The notes: generated from the sequence alone by a model not told the origin. Positions 23,091 through 31,413 are shown, numbered from the stretch's first letter. The stretch is DNA of 47,436 nucleotides from Nocardioides zeae (GCF_010686755.1 NZ_JAAGXA010000022.1:1-47436); one strand, 5' to 3'. Numbers and translations are program-made.

Positions 23091-23641
23091 CCGACCGCCC
23101 CGAGCCGCCCGAGCCCGAGGTCGAGCACCCCGTCGTCGCGCTGGTGCGTGCGCACCTGGTCGCCGAGGAGGTGGAGCACGAGGAGCTCAGCCCCGGCGTG
23201 TTCTCCCTGTCGCTGCCAGGGGAGCGGAAGCTCACCATCCCCGTGCGGCTCGACGTCGGACGGCACGCGCTCGGCGTCCACGCGTTCGTGTGCCGCAACC
23301 CCGACGAGAACCACGAGGGCGTCTACCGCTGGCTGCTGCAGCGCAACCTGCGCCTGTACGCCGTCGCCTTCGCCATCGATCGCACCGGCGACATCTACCT
23401 CGACGCCCGCCTGCCGCTCGACGCCGTCACGCCCGCCGGGCTCGACCGGCTCCTGGGCTCGGTGCTGACCTACGCCGACGAGTCGTTCAACACGATCCTC
23501 GAGCTGGGCTTCGCCTCCTCCATCCGCAAGGAGTGGGAGTGGCGCCGCGAGCGCGGCGAGTCGACCCGCAACCTGGAGGCGTTCCGCGGGTGGCTCGAGG
23601 CCGGCGACGCCGAGGCCGGCGGGTCGAGCAGCCTGAACTAG
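23087..23641 (+). CDS. YbjN-domain protein
   Basis: 184 residues, a YbjN/type III secretion chaperone-like fold found next to mshA across actinobacteria. Recognisable segments are PGERKLTIPVRLDVGRHALG, NPDENHEGVYRWLLQRN, AFAIDRTGDIYLDARLPLDAV, LLGSVLTYADESFNTILELG and the terminal SIRKEWEWR. Cytosolic, function unknown; the fold suggests binding to another protein. Its GTG overlaps the mshA stop, so it is made with MshA. The last residues (AEAGGSSSLN) are a flexible tail. The DNA after the stop holds the 55-bp repeats. Confidence 0.9.
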   Translation: MTDRPEPPEPEVEHPVVALVRAHLVAEEVEHEELSPGVFSLSLPGERKLTIPVRLDVGRHALGVHAFVCRNPDENHEGVYRWLLQRNLRLYAVAFAIDRTGDIYLDARLPLDAVTPAGLDRLLGSVLTYADESFNTILELGFASSIRKEWEWRRERGESTRNLEAFRGWLEAGDAEAGGSSSLN

Positions 23642-23680
23642 CCCCGCCCCCGCGCCCCGCCCCCCGCGCCCGCCTGCCCC

Positions 23681-23735
23681 CCGCGGTCGTGGTGCCAGGC
23701 CTGCGGAAAGTGGTGGCCTCGCACCACGAACCGGG
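23681..23735. repeat. 55-bp hairpin repeat, copy 1
   Basis: Outer arm GGTCGTGGTG pairs with CACCACGA-ACC near the other end; inner arm AGGCC pairs with GGCCT; the loop is TGCGGAAAGTGGT. It differs from copy 2 at three positions. A shared CCGCCTGCCCCCC precedes copies 1 and 2, so the pair arose by local duplication 204 bp apart. Confidence 0.85.
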
Positions 23736-23781
23736 TGGTGGGTGGGTGGGTGCGGGTGCGTCGGGCTCGCCTGGCCGCCGG

Positions 23782-23848
23782 CCGCGGAAGTGTGCGCTTG
23801 GTACGGCGCGGGCCGGCCCCGCGGCGTACCGATGTCCCATTTCCGGGG
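23782..23848. repeat. Imperfect 67-bp palindrome between repeat copies
   Basis: CCGCGGAAGTG...GGTAC on the left mirrors GTACC...TTTCCGGGG on the right, centred near GGGCCGGCCCC. Inner pairing is strong, outer pairing is interrupted. It is unrelated in sequence to the 55-bp repeat that flanks it. Confidence 0.55.
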
Positions 23849-23884
23849 CCTGCGCGACGGGCGCCCCCCGCCCCCGCCTGCCCC

Positions 23885-23939
23885 CCGCGGTCGTGGTGCC
23901 AGGCCTGCGGGAAGCGGTGGCCTCGCACCACGACCCGGG
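23885..23939. repeat. 55-bp hairpin repeat, copy 2
   Basis: Same length and layout as copy 1, with GCGGGAAGCGGT in the loop and CACCACGACCCGGG at the right end. Its right edge is 25 bases from the stop codon of the DMT transporter gene. Confidence 0.85.
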
Positions 23940-23964
23940 GGTGGGTGGGGCTGGTGGGGGAGCG

Positions 23965-24951
23965 CTACGCCCGCACGTCGCCGGCGGCGTCGGGCACGGG
24001 TCCCGCGACCTCGGCGCGGGGCTTCCGGCGGGTGAGCAGCACGCCCGCGATGCAGAGCGTGCCACCGACGAACGCGAGCAGCGGGGGCACCTCGTCGAGG
24101 AGGGGCCACGCGAGCGCCGCGGCGAGGAACGGCACGAGGAACGTCGTCAGCGCGAGCGTCGACGCGTTGGTGTGGGACAGCGCGTACGCCCACGTCGTGA
24201 ACGCCACCGCGGTGGGCAGCAGACCGAGGTAGACGACGCCCAGCACGGTGCCGACCGACGCCGTGCCGGCCACGTCGACGAGCTCGCCGGCCCACGGCAG
24301 GCAGACGACGGCGCCGATGACGCAGGCGAGGAAGGTGGTCTCGAGGGGGCCCGCGGAGGCCAGGACCGGCTTCTGGCTCAGCACCCCCACCGCGTACGTC
24401 GCGGCGGCGACCACGGCGAGCAGCACGCCGGTCAGGTCACCGCTCTCGTGGCCGGCCGAGCCCTGGGCGATGACGACGACCCCGGCGAAGCCGACCCCCA
24501 TGCCCACGACGAGCCAGCGGTGCAGCCGCTCGCCGAGGAAGACGGTGGCGAGCAGGGCCACGAGGATGGGGCCGACCTGCACGACGAGCGCTGCGGTGCC
24601 GGCGTCGATGCGCTGCTCGGACGCGTTGAGCGCCAGGTTGTAGATCCCGAACCAGGATGCGCCGCACAGCAGCAGGAGCGGCACGTGGCGCCGCGCCGGC
24701 CACCGTCGGCTGCCGGCCGGACGCGTGAGCAGCAGCGCGCCGAGCGCCGCGGCCGCGATGAGCAGGCGCCCGAGCGACAACGCGCCGGGCGGCACGTCGC
24801 TGCCGAGGTGACGGATGCCCACGAACGCCGAGGCCCACAGCAGCAGCGTGACCGCGCCCGCCGCGACCGGCAGCCACGACGCCGCGGGCTTCCGGGGCGC
24901 GTCTGCGGAGGCGGTGCCGGAGGGCACGGAGGGGCGGGCCGAGGTGGTCAC
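23965..24951 (-). CDS. EamA/DMT-family transporter
   Basis: 328 residues with ten predicted membrane helices in two EamA repeats; first helix VAAGAVTLLLWASAFVGIRH (about 30), duplicated EamA elements such as ALNASEQRIDAGTAALV plus QVGPILVALLATVFLGE (about 112-148) and TTWAYALSHTNASTLALTTF plus LVPFLAAALAWPLLDE (about 255-292). Such proteins export metabolites or amino acids; substrate unknown. The GTG at 24951 is preceded by TACGGT with 6 bases between, a leaderless pattern, and the family similarity starts about 25 residues in. Stands alone between the repeat region and regX3. Confidence 0.88.
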   Translation of the reverse strand: MTTSARPSVPSGTASADAPRKPAASWLPVAAGAVTLLLWASAFVGIRHLGSDVPPGALSLGRLLIAAAALGALLLTRPAGSRRWPARRHVPLLLLCGASWFGIYNLALNASEQRIDAGTAALVVQVGPILVALLATVFLGERLHRWLVVGMGVGFAGVVVIAQGSAGHESGDLTGVLLAVVAAATYAVGVLSQKPVLASAGPLETTFLACVIGAVVCLPWAGELVDVAGTASVGTVLGVVYLGLLPTAVAFTTWAYALSHTNASTLALTTFLVPFLAAALAWPLLDEVPPLLAFVGGTLCIAGVLLTRRKPRAEVAGPVPDAAGDVRA

Positions 24952-25037
24952 GCGGGAACCGTAGGGCACGGCACCGACAGGACGGCACCGCGTTTCGCGC
25001 CAGGCTCCGTCGAACCCCTGCCGCGACCCCGCCGGCG

Positions 25038-25080
25038 ACCCCGCCGGGAAGCCCCGGGAAGCCCCGGGAAGCCCCGGGAG
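25038..25080. repeat. GGGAAGCCCC tandem repeat after regX3
   Basis: The 10-mer GGGAAGCCCC occurs three to four times head-to-tail immediately beyond the regX3 stop (25083). Each CCCCGGG junction is palindromic, so the array can fold into alternative short hairpins and may weakly terminate the regX3 transcript. Confidence 0.65.
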
Positions 25081-25082
25081 CC

Positions 25083-25760
25083 TCAGAGGTCGAGCTTGTA
25101 GCCCAGCCCGCGCACCGTCACCAGGTACTTCGGCTCGCTCGGGTCGGGCTCGAGCTTCGCCCGCAGCCGCTTCACGTGCACGTCGAGGGTCTTGGTGTCG
25201 CCGACGTAGTCGGAGCCCCAGACCCGGTCGATGAGCTGCCCGCGGGTGAGCACGCGACCCGGGTTGCGGAGGAACATCTCGAGGAGCTCGAACTCCTTGA
25301 GGGGCAGCCGCTGCTCGTTGCCGTCGACGGTGACGACGTGCCGCTCGACGTCCATGCGCACCGGGCCGGCCTCCAGCGTGCTGGGGGACAGGTCCGGCTC
25401 CGCACCCCGCCGCAGGACGGCACGGATGCGCGCCACGAGCTCGCGCGGCGAGTAGGGCTTCGTCACGTAGTCGTCGGCGCCGAGCTCGAGGCCGACGACC
25501 TTGTCGACCTCGTCGTCCTTCGCGCTCACCATGATGACCGGCACGCTCGACGTCTGCCGGATCTGACGGCACACCTCGGTGCCGGGGATGCCGGGGAGCA
25601 TGAGGTCGAGCAGCACGATGTCGGCGCCGTTGCGGTCGAACTCCGTCAGCGCGGTGTTGCCGTCGGCGGCGATGGCCACCTCGAAACCTTCCTTGCGGAG
25701 CATGTAGGCGAGCGCATCGCTGTAGCTCTCTTCGTCCTCGACGACGAGTACCCGCGTCAC
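25083..25760 (-). CDS. regX3: Response regulator RegX3 (OmpR/PhoB family)
   Basis: 225 residues. Receiver domain: VEDEESYSDAL, phospho-acceptor in DIVLLDLMLPG (about residue 52), VSAKDD, and lysine in DDYVTKPYS. C-terminal winged helix: LPLKEFELLEMFLRNPGRVLT described in parts (about 150-170), then DVHVKRLRAKLEPDPS and TVRGLGYKLDL. Activates phosphate-starvation genes when phosphorylated by SenX3. The GTG at 25760 overlaps the senX3 stop (GTGA). Facing phoU across a Pho-box-like repeat, the order matches the phosphate-sensing module of many actinobacteria. Confidence 0.95.
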   Translation of the reverse strand: MTRVLVVEDEESYSDALAYMLRKEGFEVAIAADGNTALTEFDRNGADIVLLDLMLPGIPGTEVCRQIRQTSSVPVIMVSAKDDEVDKVVGLELGADDYVTKPYSPRELVARIRAVLRRGAEPDLSPSTLEAGPVRMDVERHVVTVDGNEQRLPLKEFELLEMFLRNPGRVLTRGQLIDRVWGSDYVGDTKTLDVHVKRLRAKLEPDPSEPKYLVTVRGLGYKLDL

Positions 25761-27019
25761 GGGCGTTCCTCCTGGTGCTGGGCCGCGAGGGCCGGGGGGG
25801 TGGCGCGCGCCTCGGGCGACGGGGTCGTCGTCACGAGCGCGCGGGGCTCTTCGGGGGTGCGGGACGGGGGCGGCACGACCAGCGCCTCGTCCTCGTCGGG
25901 CAGGTCGTGGCTGCGCGGCAGGCGCAGGCGGAACGTGGAGCCCTGGCCCTCGACCGACCACACCCGCACCTCGCCACCGTGGACGGCGGCGATGTGCTTG
26001 ACGATGGAGAGGCCCAGGCCGGTCCCGCCGGTCGAGCGGTGCCGTGCCGGGTCGACCCGGTAGAAGCGCTCGAAGATCCGCTCGATGTCGGCGGCGGGGA
26101 TGCCGATGCCCTGGTCGGTGACGGCGATCTCCACGAAGGAGTCCAGGCTGCGGGCGGTCACGGCGACGGTCGCGCCGGTGGGGCTGTAGGTGACGGCGTT
26201 CTTGACGAGGTTGCCCACCGCCATCGCGATCTGCCCCTCGTTGCCGAGCACGACGAGGTCGCTCTCGCACTGCACCGAGAGCGTCACGGACCGTGCGCTC
26301 GCGTCGATCGAGCTCGTGTCGATGGCGGCGTCGATGACGTCGTGCACCGACACGGGGTCGGCCTGCTCGAGGGGGTCGTCGCCCTGGAGCCGCGACAGCT
26401 CGATGATCTGCTGCACCAGCACGGAGAGCCGCTCGCTCTCCTTCTTCATCCGCATGGCGAACCGCTCGACGGCCTCGGGGTCGTCGGAGGCCTCGACGAC
26501 GGCGTCCGACAGCAGCCGGATGGCGCCCACGGGCGTCTTGAGCTCGTGGCTGACGTTGGCGACGAAGTCGCGCCGTACCGCCTCGACGCGGTGCTCCCGC
26601 GTGCGGTCCTCGATGAGCGCCAGCACGAGCCGGGACCGCAGGGGGGCGACGCGCGCGACCACGGTGCGCGTCGGGTAGCCCGGCCGCGTCATCGAGATCT
26701 CCTGCTCGCGGATCTGCCCGTCGCGCCGCACGTCGTCGATCATCGAGCACAGCACCGGGTCGACGAGCTCGCGGCCGCGCACCAGCCCGAGCGCGTACGT
26801 CGGGGCGGAGGCCTTGAGGACCGTGCCGTCCTCGTCCACGACCACGGCGCTGCTGCGGAGCACCGACAGGACGTTCGCGACACCCGGTGGCAGCCGCACC
26901 TCCTGCGGGGGCGGCGCGGAGCGCTGCAGCCGGTCGCTCACGTGCCACGCGAAGACGGCCGAGCCCGCGACGAGGGCGCCGAGCAGCGCCGCCACGAAGG
27001 CCTGGGTCGTCGGATCCAC
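25757..27019 (-). CDS. senX3: Phosphate-sensing histidine kinase SenX3
   Basis: 420 residues. One N-terminal membrane helix (AFVAALLGALVAGSAVFAWH, residues 7-26), a PAS-like domain (SSAVVVDEDGTVLKA), the H-box RRDFVANVSHELKTPVGAIRLL near 155-175, and ATPase boxes GNLVKNAVTYSP, VTDQGIGIP, RHRSTGGTGLGLSIVKH. It phosphorylates RegX3, restrained by PhoU and the Pst transporter when phosphate is plentiful. The GTG at 27019 has TACGAT 6 bases upstream (27026-27031 on the minus strand), a leaderless pattern. The C-terminal 50 residues are Pro/Glu-rich and non-conserved. Confidence 0.95.
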   Translation of the reverse strand: MDPTTQAFVAALLGALVAGSAVFAWHVSDRLQRSAPPPQEVRLPPGVANVLSVLRSSAVVVDEDGTVLKASAPTYALGLVRGRELVDPVLCSMIDDVRRDGQIREQEISMTRPGYPTRTVVARVAPLRSRLVLALIEDRTREHRVEAVRRDFVANVSHELKTPVGAIRLLSDAVVEASDDPEAVERFAMRMKKESERLSVLVQQIIELSRLQGDDPLEQADPVSVHDVIDAAIDTSSIDASARSVTLSVQCESDLVVLGNEGQIAMAVGNLVKNAVTYSPTGATVAVTARSLDSFVEIAVTDQGIGIPAADIERIFERFYRVDPARHRSTGGTGLGLSIVKHIAAVHGGEVRVWSVEGQGSTFRLRLPRSHDLPDEDEALVVPPPSRTPEEPRALVTTTPSPEARATPPALAAQHQEERP

Positions 27020-27080
27020 GCGGCGATCGTACGCGGCGGCCTCCGGTGCCCCTGACCACGAAGACGCCCGGCAGGGGACT

Positions 27081-27102
27081 GTTCACCGGTCGTTCACGCC
27101 AC
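27081..27102 (+). promoter_or_regulatory. Pho-box-like direct repeat upstream of phoU and senX3
   Basis: Two 11-base units, GTTCACCGGTC (27081-27091) and GTTCACGCCAC (27092-27102), lie in the divergent gap. Streptomyces PhoP and related regulators bind 11-base direct repeats with GTTCACC cores. The second unit ends 26 bases before the phoU -10 (TAGCGT, 27129-27134), the activator position. Confidence 0.65.
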
Positions 27103-27141
27103 GGGCGCCGCGGGGTGGCGCCGACGCGTAGCGTCCGGCCC

Positions 27142-27795
27142 ATGCGCGAACTCTTCCACGAGCAGCTCGACGGGCTGTTCGACGACCTGGCCACGATGGC
27201 CGGCCTCGCCCGCCACTCGGTGGGGCAGGCGACCACCGCTCTCCTCGAGGGCGACGTCGCTGTCGCCGAGGACGTGATCTCGGGCGACCGCGAGATCGAC
27301 CTGCTCCGCGAGGTCGTGGAGGAGAAGGCGTTCTCCCTGCTGTCCCTCCAGGCCCCCGTCGCGGGCGACCTCCGCGTCGTCGTCGCGGCCCTGCGCATGG
27401 TGGCGGAGATCGAGCGGATGGGCGACCTGGCGGTCCACGTCGCCAAGATCGCGCGCCTGCGGGTGCCGGAGATCGCCGTGCCCGAGTCGGTGCGCCCGAC
27501 CCTGAAGCGCATGGCCACCGTGGCGACGACCATGACGGCCCGCGTGCAGGACGTCATCGCCCACCGCGACGCCAGCGCCGCGGCCGACCTCGTGCTCATC
27601 GACGACGAGATGGACCAGCTGCGCCGCGACACGTTCTCCGCGATGCTCCAGGAGGACTGGCCGCACGGCATCGAGGCGGCGGTCGACCTCGCGCTGCTGG
27701 GCCGCTACTACGAGCGGATCGCCGACCACGCCGTCTCGGTCGCCAACCGCGTCGTCTTCGTGGTGACGGGGGAGCAGCCGGTCAGCGCCCGCTGA
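27142..27795 (+). CDS. phoU: Phosphate signalling protein PhoU
   Basis: 217 residues, two PhoU three-helix repeats. Diagnostic segments are VISGDREIDLLREVVEEKAF, PVAGDLRVVVAALRMVAEIERMGD (residues 74-97 region, given in parts) and LLGRYYERIADHAVSVANRVV. Asp/Glu and Arg residues of the metal-binding ExxxD motifs are present. It links phosphate uptake state to SenX3 and represses the Pho response. The ATG follows TAGCGT by 7 bases, so the transcript is probably leaderless. No pst genes are in the window. Its last 14 bases overlap the converging XRE gene. Confidence 0.95.
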   Translation: MRELFHEQLDGLFDDLATMAGLARHSVGQATTALLEGDVAVAEDVISGDREIDLLREVVEEKAFSLLSLQAPVAGDLRVVVAALRMVAEIERMGDLAVHVAKIARLRVPEIAVPESVRPTLKRMATVATTMTARVQDVIAHRDASAAADLVLIDDEMDQLRRDTFSAMLQEDWPHGIEAAVDLALLGRYYERIADHAVSVANRVVFVVTGEQPVSAR

Positions 27796-28726
27796 CCCGC
27801 CCGTCCAGCGGGGCGTCCCACTCCCAGGCCATGCCGACGGTGCCGGGCGGGCAGTCCAGGGCGACGAGCAGCGCCTGTCCCCGCCGGTCGAGACGGATGC
27901 GGCGGCGCGGTCGGACCGGGGTGCCGTCCCGCTGCAGCTGGTAGGCCTCGCACCGGCTCGGCAGGTCGTCGGGGTCGAACCGCACGCTCAGCACGTACTC
28001 GCGCACCGCGAGGCTGCAGCTGGCGTCGTACGAGGCATCCCTGGGCCCGGGCCCGTCGGTCGTCAGCTCGTAGTCGATGAGCACGCTCTCGCCCCGCTGC
28101 AGCGGCTCGTCGTAGCGCAGCGCCACGCCGACCACCCGGTGGTCGGCGTCGAGCACCTCGTGCGCGACCTGTCCGCCGGAGCGCACCGCGAGCCGCGGCG
28201 TCCCGGCGGTGCGGTCGTCGAGGAACTGGGTGATGCCCATGCCGGTGAGCCCGTCGGCCTCGGCCCGGCCGACGATCCGGGTGCGGGCCGCGGCCAGCCG
28301 GCGGTCGGGTCCGATGACGACGTCGTCGTGGTGCGAGAGGCGGCCGAGCAGCAGGCTGTCGGGGTTCTCGACGGCCTCGGTCACGCGCCGTACGGCCTCC
28401 CGCTCGGTGAACCGCGGGACGGTGACCTCGTCGGTACGCCGCTGGACCGGCCCCCGCGGCCGCGGCGGCGGCACGAGCGCCACGAGGGAGCCGCGCGGGA
28501 CGTCGAGCAGGCACTCCAGCTGCGCCACGACCTCGAGCGACGCGCGCCGGCCCGGCGTGCGGGCGCCCGTCTGCCAGTAGCTCAGCGTCGCGACGCTGAT
28601 GCGCACCCCCCGCTGCGCCAGCCGGCGCTGGATGCTCTCGAGACCGAGCCCGCTCGCGTCGACCGCGGCGCGCAGGGCGGGCGCGAACTCCTCGGGGCGA
28701 TCGGGCTCGACGGCGGCCAGCGACAC
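27782..28726 (-). CDS. XRE-type helix-turn-helix protein with unknown sensor half
   Basis: 314 residues. The first ~80 form a Cro/C1-type HTH (LAQRGVRISVATLSYWQTGAR, LEVVAQLECLLDVPRG). The remaining ~230 residues are not a domain I recognise: they include DSLLLGRLSHHDDVVIGPDR, MGITQFLDD, LDADHRVVGVALRYDEPLQRG, a cysteine in DASCSLAVREYVLSVRF and WEWDAPLDGRV, with a beta-rich look. Similar proteins are common in Nocardioides-like genomes in many copies. The GTG at 28726 follows GAGGAGAGG. The DNA target is unknown; possibly a developmental or stress regulator. Confidence 0.75.
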   Translation of the reverse strand: MSLAAVEPDRPEEFAPALRAAVDASGLGLESIQRRLAQRGVRISVATLSYWQTGARTPGRRASLEVVAQLECLLDVPRGSLVALVPPPRPRGPVQRRTDEVTVPRFTEREAVRRVTEAVENPDSLLLGRLSHHDDVVIGPDRRLAAARTRIVGRAEADGLTGMGITQFLDDRTAGTPRLAVRSGGQVAHEVLDADHRVVGVALRYDEPLQRGESVLIDYELTTDGPGPRDASYDASCSLAVREYVLSVRFDPDDLPSRCEAYQLQRDGTPVRPRRRIRLDRRGQALLVALDCPPGTVGMAWEWDAPLDGRVSGR

Positions 28727-28813
28727 GTCCTCTCCTCGACGTCGGCGGCCGCCGGAGGGGTACGACGACCTCGAACGTCCCAGCGTAGTGCGGCTGCCGG
28801 TGGCAGGGAACGA

Positions 28814-28843
28814 CGAAGGGCCCGGATGGTTCCGGGCCCTTCG
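28814..28843 (-). terminator. Terminator after gpmA
   Basis: CGAAGGGCCCGGA (28814-28826) pairs with TCCGGGCCCTTCG (28831-28843) with a four-base loop. It starts 19 bases beyond the gpmA stop on the minus strand, followed there by a T-containing tract TCGTCGTTCC. Confidence 0.85.
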
Positions 28844-28861
28844 GTCGTGGAGTGGTGCGGG

Positions 28862-29605
28862 TCAGCGCCCCTGGTTGGCGACCGCGGCGGCAGCGGCGGC
28901 GGCGGCCTCGGGGTCCAGGTACTCGCCACCGGGGACGGTGGGGCGCAGGTCGTCGTCGAGGCGGTAGACGAGCGGCATGCCGGTCGGGATGTTGAGCCCC
29001 GCGATGTCGTCGTCGGAGATGCCGTCGAGGTGCTTCACGATCGCCCGGAGGCTGTTGCCGTGCGCGGCGACGAGCACCGTCTTGCCCGACCGCAGGTCGG
29101 CGACGACGTCGGACTCCCAGTAGGGGAGGAGACGCGCGATGACGTCCTTCAGGCACTCCGTGCGGGGCGCCTCGTCGCCGAGGTCGGCGTAGCGCGGGTC
29201 GCCGCTCTGCGAGAACTCGTCGTCGGGGTCGATCGGCGGCGGGGGCACGTCGAAGCTGCGGCGCCAGAGCATGAACTGCTCCTCGCCGTACTGCTCGAGG
29301 GTCTGCTTCTTGTCCTTGCCCTGGAGCGCGCCGTAGTGACGCTCGTTGAGCCGCCACGAGCGACGGACGGGGATCCAGTGCCGGTCGGCCGCGTCGAGCG
29401 CGAGCGCCGCGGTGTTGATCGCGCGCCGCTGGAGGGAGGTGTGCACGACGTCGGGCAGCACGCCCGCCTCGCGGAGGAGCTCGCCGCCGCGGACCGCCTC
29501 GCCGCGGCCCTTCTCGGTGAGGGCCACGTCCACCCAGCCGGTGAACAGGTTCTTGGCGTTCCACTCGCTCTCGCCGTGGCGGAGCAGGACCAGCGTGTAC
29601 GTCAT
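28862..29605 (-). CDS. gpmA: 2,3-bisphosphoglycerate-dependent phosphoglycerate mutase
   Basis: 247 residues, normal family length. LLRHGESEWNAKNLFTGW carries the phospho-histidine; NERHYGALQGKDKK and VLVAAHGNSLRAIVKHLDG complete the catalytic set. Interconverts 3- and 2-phosphoglycerate in glycolysis. The tail has a run of nine alanines. The ATG at 29605 is only five bases from the upstream lipoprotein stop, so they share a transcript. In mycobacteria gpm1 also lies beside senX3-regX3, so this order is ancestral. Confidence 0.96.
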   Translation of the reverse strand: MTYTLVLLRHGESEWNAKNLFTGWVDVALTEKGRGEAVRGGELLREAGVLPDVVHTSLQRRAINTAALALDAADRHWIPVRRSWRLNERHYGALQGKDKKQTLEQYGEEQFMLWRRSFDVPPPPIDPDDEFSQSGDPRYADLGDEAPRTECLKDVIARLLPYWESDVVADLRSGKTVLVAAHGNSLRAIVKHLDGISDDDIAGLNIPTGMPLVYRLDDDLRPTVPGGEYLDPEAAAAAAAAVANQGR

Positions 29606-29609
29606 CGGG

Positions 29610-30302
29610 TCAGCCCTCGGTGCTCTCGTCGGCGCCGTTGCTGGCGTCGGGGGTGACTGTGGGACGGGCCGGCTGCGGCTCGGTGCTGCGGTCGAGGCCC
29701 TCCCACCACGTCGGGATGGTGACGGCGTCGCCGTGGTCGCCCTCGCCGCCCTCCTCGCCCTCGTGGTGCTCGCCGACGGCGGGCTTGAGCTCGCGGGGCT
29801 CGTTGGGGACGACCGGCACCCACAGCTCGCGCGCCGTCTCGCCCTCGCCGAAGGTGAACGGGATCGAGGCGCCCTGGGCGACCAGGTCGCCCTCGACGAT
29901 GATCGGCGCGTACTGCGCCACGGCCTCGTCGGAGGCCAGGTTGATCATCTCGTTGCCGCGGAGCTCGGTCGGCTCGTAGCCCTCGAGGGTGACCGCCTCG
30001 GTCGTGATGGTCGGCGTCTCCGCCGGCTCGACCGTCTTGTTGACGAACGTCGCGATGAGGGTGCCGCTGCCGTCCTGGCCCGAGACGATGACGACGCCGG
30101 TGACGGCGACCGGGGCGTCCAGCGAGGCGACGCGGTAGTTCGCGCCGTGGGCCGGGACGTAGGGCCGGTCCGTCTCGACGTCGAAGCCGGTCAGCTTGGA
30201 ACACCCCGTGAGCGCGGGCACGGCCAGGACCGCACCGGCGAGCAGGAGTCCCGCACGGCGGCGGCCGCGCGCGGAGGCGGGGGAGAAGGTGCTGCGCTGC
30301 AT
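29610..30302 (-). CDS. Lipoprotein, LpqE/PCuAC-like
   Basis: 230 residues. A lipoprotein signal runs RRRAGLLLAGAVLAVPALTGC with the lipobox LTGC at residues ~31-34, so the mature protein is anchored outside the membrane. The exported part is beta-rich (YRVASLDAPVAVTGVVIVSG, LIATFVNKTVEPAETPTIT, VVEGDLVAQG-like strand, ASIPFTFGEG) and reminds me of the DUF461/PCuAC-type copper-binding fold and of mycobacterial LpqE, which neighbours carD; that is inference. A tail EHHEGEEGGEGDHGD could bind metal. It is upstream of gpmA by 4 bases. The ATG at 30302 has GAAGGT upstream. Confidence 0.7.
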   Translation of the reverse strand: MQRSTFSPASARGRRRAGLLLAGAVLAVPALTGCSKLTGFDVETDRPYVPAHGANYRVASLDAPVAVTGVVIVSGQDGSGTLIATFVNKTVEPAETPTITTEAVTLEGYEPTELRGNEMINLASDEAVAQYAPIIVEGDLVAQGASIPFTFGEGETARELWVPVVPNEPRELKPAVGEHHEGEEGGEGDHGDAVTIPTWWEGLDRSTEPQPARPTVTPDASNGADESTEG

Positions 30303-30426
30303 CGTGGTTACCTTCGTCGATCGGCGATGGGCGAGGGCGCTCGCGGCAGACCACGAGCGGGGCTGAGCCTAGCGTTCGCGGGCGCCGACGCGCGGGTCGG
30401 GTCGCTCACGCGCTCGACGCGGGCCG

Positions 30427-31257
30427 TCAACGCGTGAGGCCGACGGTGCCGGCGGTGATGGCGATGCCCACGAGGACGGCCGCGGTGGCCACGCTCGTCA
30501 GCAGGAGGAGGCGCGTCGCGCCGGTCTTGACGGCCACCCGCAGGGCCAGGTGGCGGCGACCGTCGCGGTTGTCCTGGACCAGTCCCGGGAGCGCGCGGAG
30601 GACGTGCACGCAGATGCCGAGCAGCGCGGCCAGCACGACCATCTCGACGACCGGCGGCTCGCCGCGGTGCTGGCCGCCGAGGCCGCCGTAGGACAGGAAG
30701 ACGGGGTACGTCGCGAACGACAGCGCCCACGGCAGCCACGACAGCACGCCGCCGCGGAGCACGAGGTTGCCGACGAGCGCGACGACCAGCCCGACGACGT
30801 ACGCCGCGGCCGCGACCAGCCCGTTGGCCACCGCGACCGGGACGAGCGCCAGGGTCGCGCAGGCGACGGCGAACCAGACCGTGCCGGTCTCGAGCACCCC
30901 CGTGGCCAGCGGCTTGTCGGTGCGGCCGGCGGCGGCGTCGGTCGCGCGGTCGACGATGTCGTTGTGCCAGCCGAGGATCGCCTGGCCGAGTGCGACGGTG
31001 AGGGCCACCAGGCCGACCTCGCTCATCGGGCGGCCGCCGACGAAGGCGGCGAGGGCGACGGCCGCCGCCGTGACGACGAGCTGCCGGGGGTGCGCTGCGA
31101 CGACCAGGGCGAGCGCGCGCCGTACCCCGCCGGGGAGGCGCAGCCGCCTCCCGGAGCCCGCCGGGACGGGGGCGGTGGCAGGGGTCGGGTCGGTGTCCGG
31201 GGTGTCGGGGGTGTCGTCCGAGTGCGCGTGCGTCTCGGCCTCCGTCGTAGCGGCCAT
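30427..31257 (-). CDS. UbiA-family prenyltransferase
   Basis: 276 residues with about eight membrane helices. The two Asp-rich motifs for prenyl diphosphate are GWHNDIVDRATDAAAGRTDK (about residue 96-115) and LPGLVQDNRDGRRHLA (about 222-237); PLATG follows the first. It attaches a prenyl chain to an acceptor in the membrane, as in menaquinone, heme O or carotenoid-ether pathways. No menA or cox context is nearby, so the acceptor is unknown. The first 35 residues are hydrophilic and low complexity. GATACT is 7 bases upstream of the ATG (minus strand, 31265-31270), a leaderless pattern. It faces carD across 184 bp. Confidence 0.88.
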   Translation of the reverse strand: MAATTEAETHAHSDDTPDTPDTDPTPATAPVPAGSGRRLRLPGGVRRALALVVAAHPRQLVVTAAAVALAAFVGGRPMSEVGLVALTVALGQAILGWHNDIVDRATDAAAGRTDKPLATGVLETGTVWFAVACATLALVPVAVANGLVAAAAYVVGLVVALVGNLVLRGGVLSWLPWALSFATYPVFLSYGGLGGQHRGEPPVVEMVVLAALLGICVHVLRALPGLVQDNRDGRRHLALRVAVKTGATRLLLLTSVATAAVLVGIAITAGTVGLTR

Positions 31258-31407
31258 GCCTCGCAGTATCGGTCACGGGCGTCCGGTCCGCGAGGGCCGC
31301 GACCGGACGTCTTGCGGTGGGCGCGGCACAGGTTCTGTGCTCTTGTCAACCCTCGGGGAGCGTCCTGACCTGCGCAAACAGGCCTGAGAGGGGGATGAGA
31401 GCCGTGT

Positions 31408-31413
31408 TAGACT
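31408..31413 (+). promoter_or_regulatory. -10 element of carD
   Basis: TAGACT (inside TTAGACTAGG) lies 28 bases before the carD ATG; the ribosome site GAGGAAGGGGA sits in the short leader. No clear -35 is seen at the expected distance. Confidence 0.5.

Larger units (their letters stand above)
23642..23964. other. Gene-free stretch with hairpin repeats
   Basis: This 323-bp gap between converging ybjN-like and DMT transporter genes has no credible gene. It contains two direct copies of the 55-bp hairpin repeat (23681-23735 and 23885-23939), very C- or G-rich strand-biased runs around them, and an imperfect ~67-bp palindrome at 23782-23848 centred on GCGGGCCGGCCCCGC. The region could end transcription from both sides. 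Confidence 0.7.
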
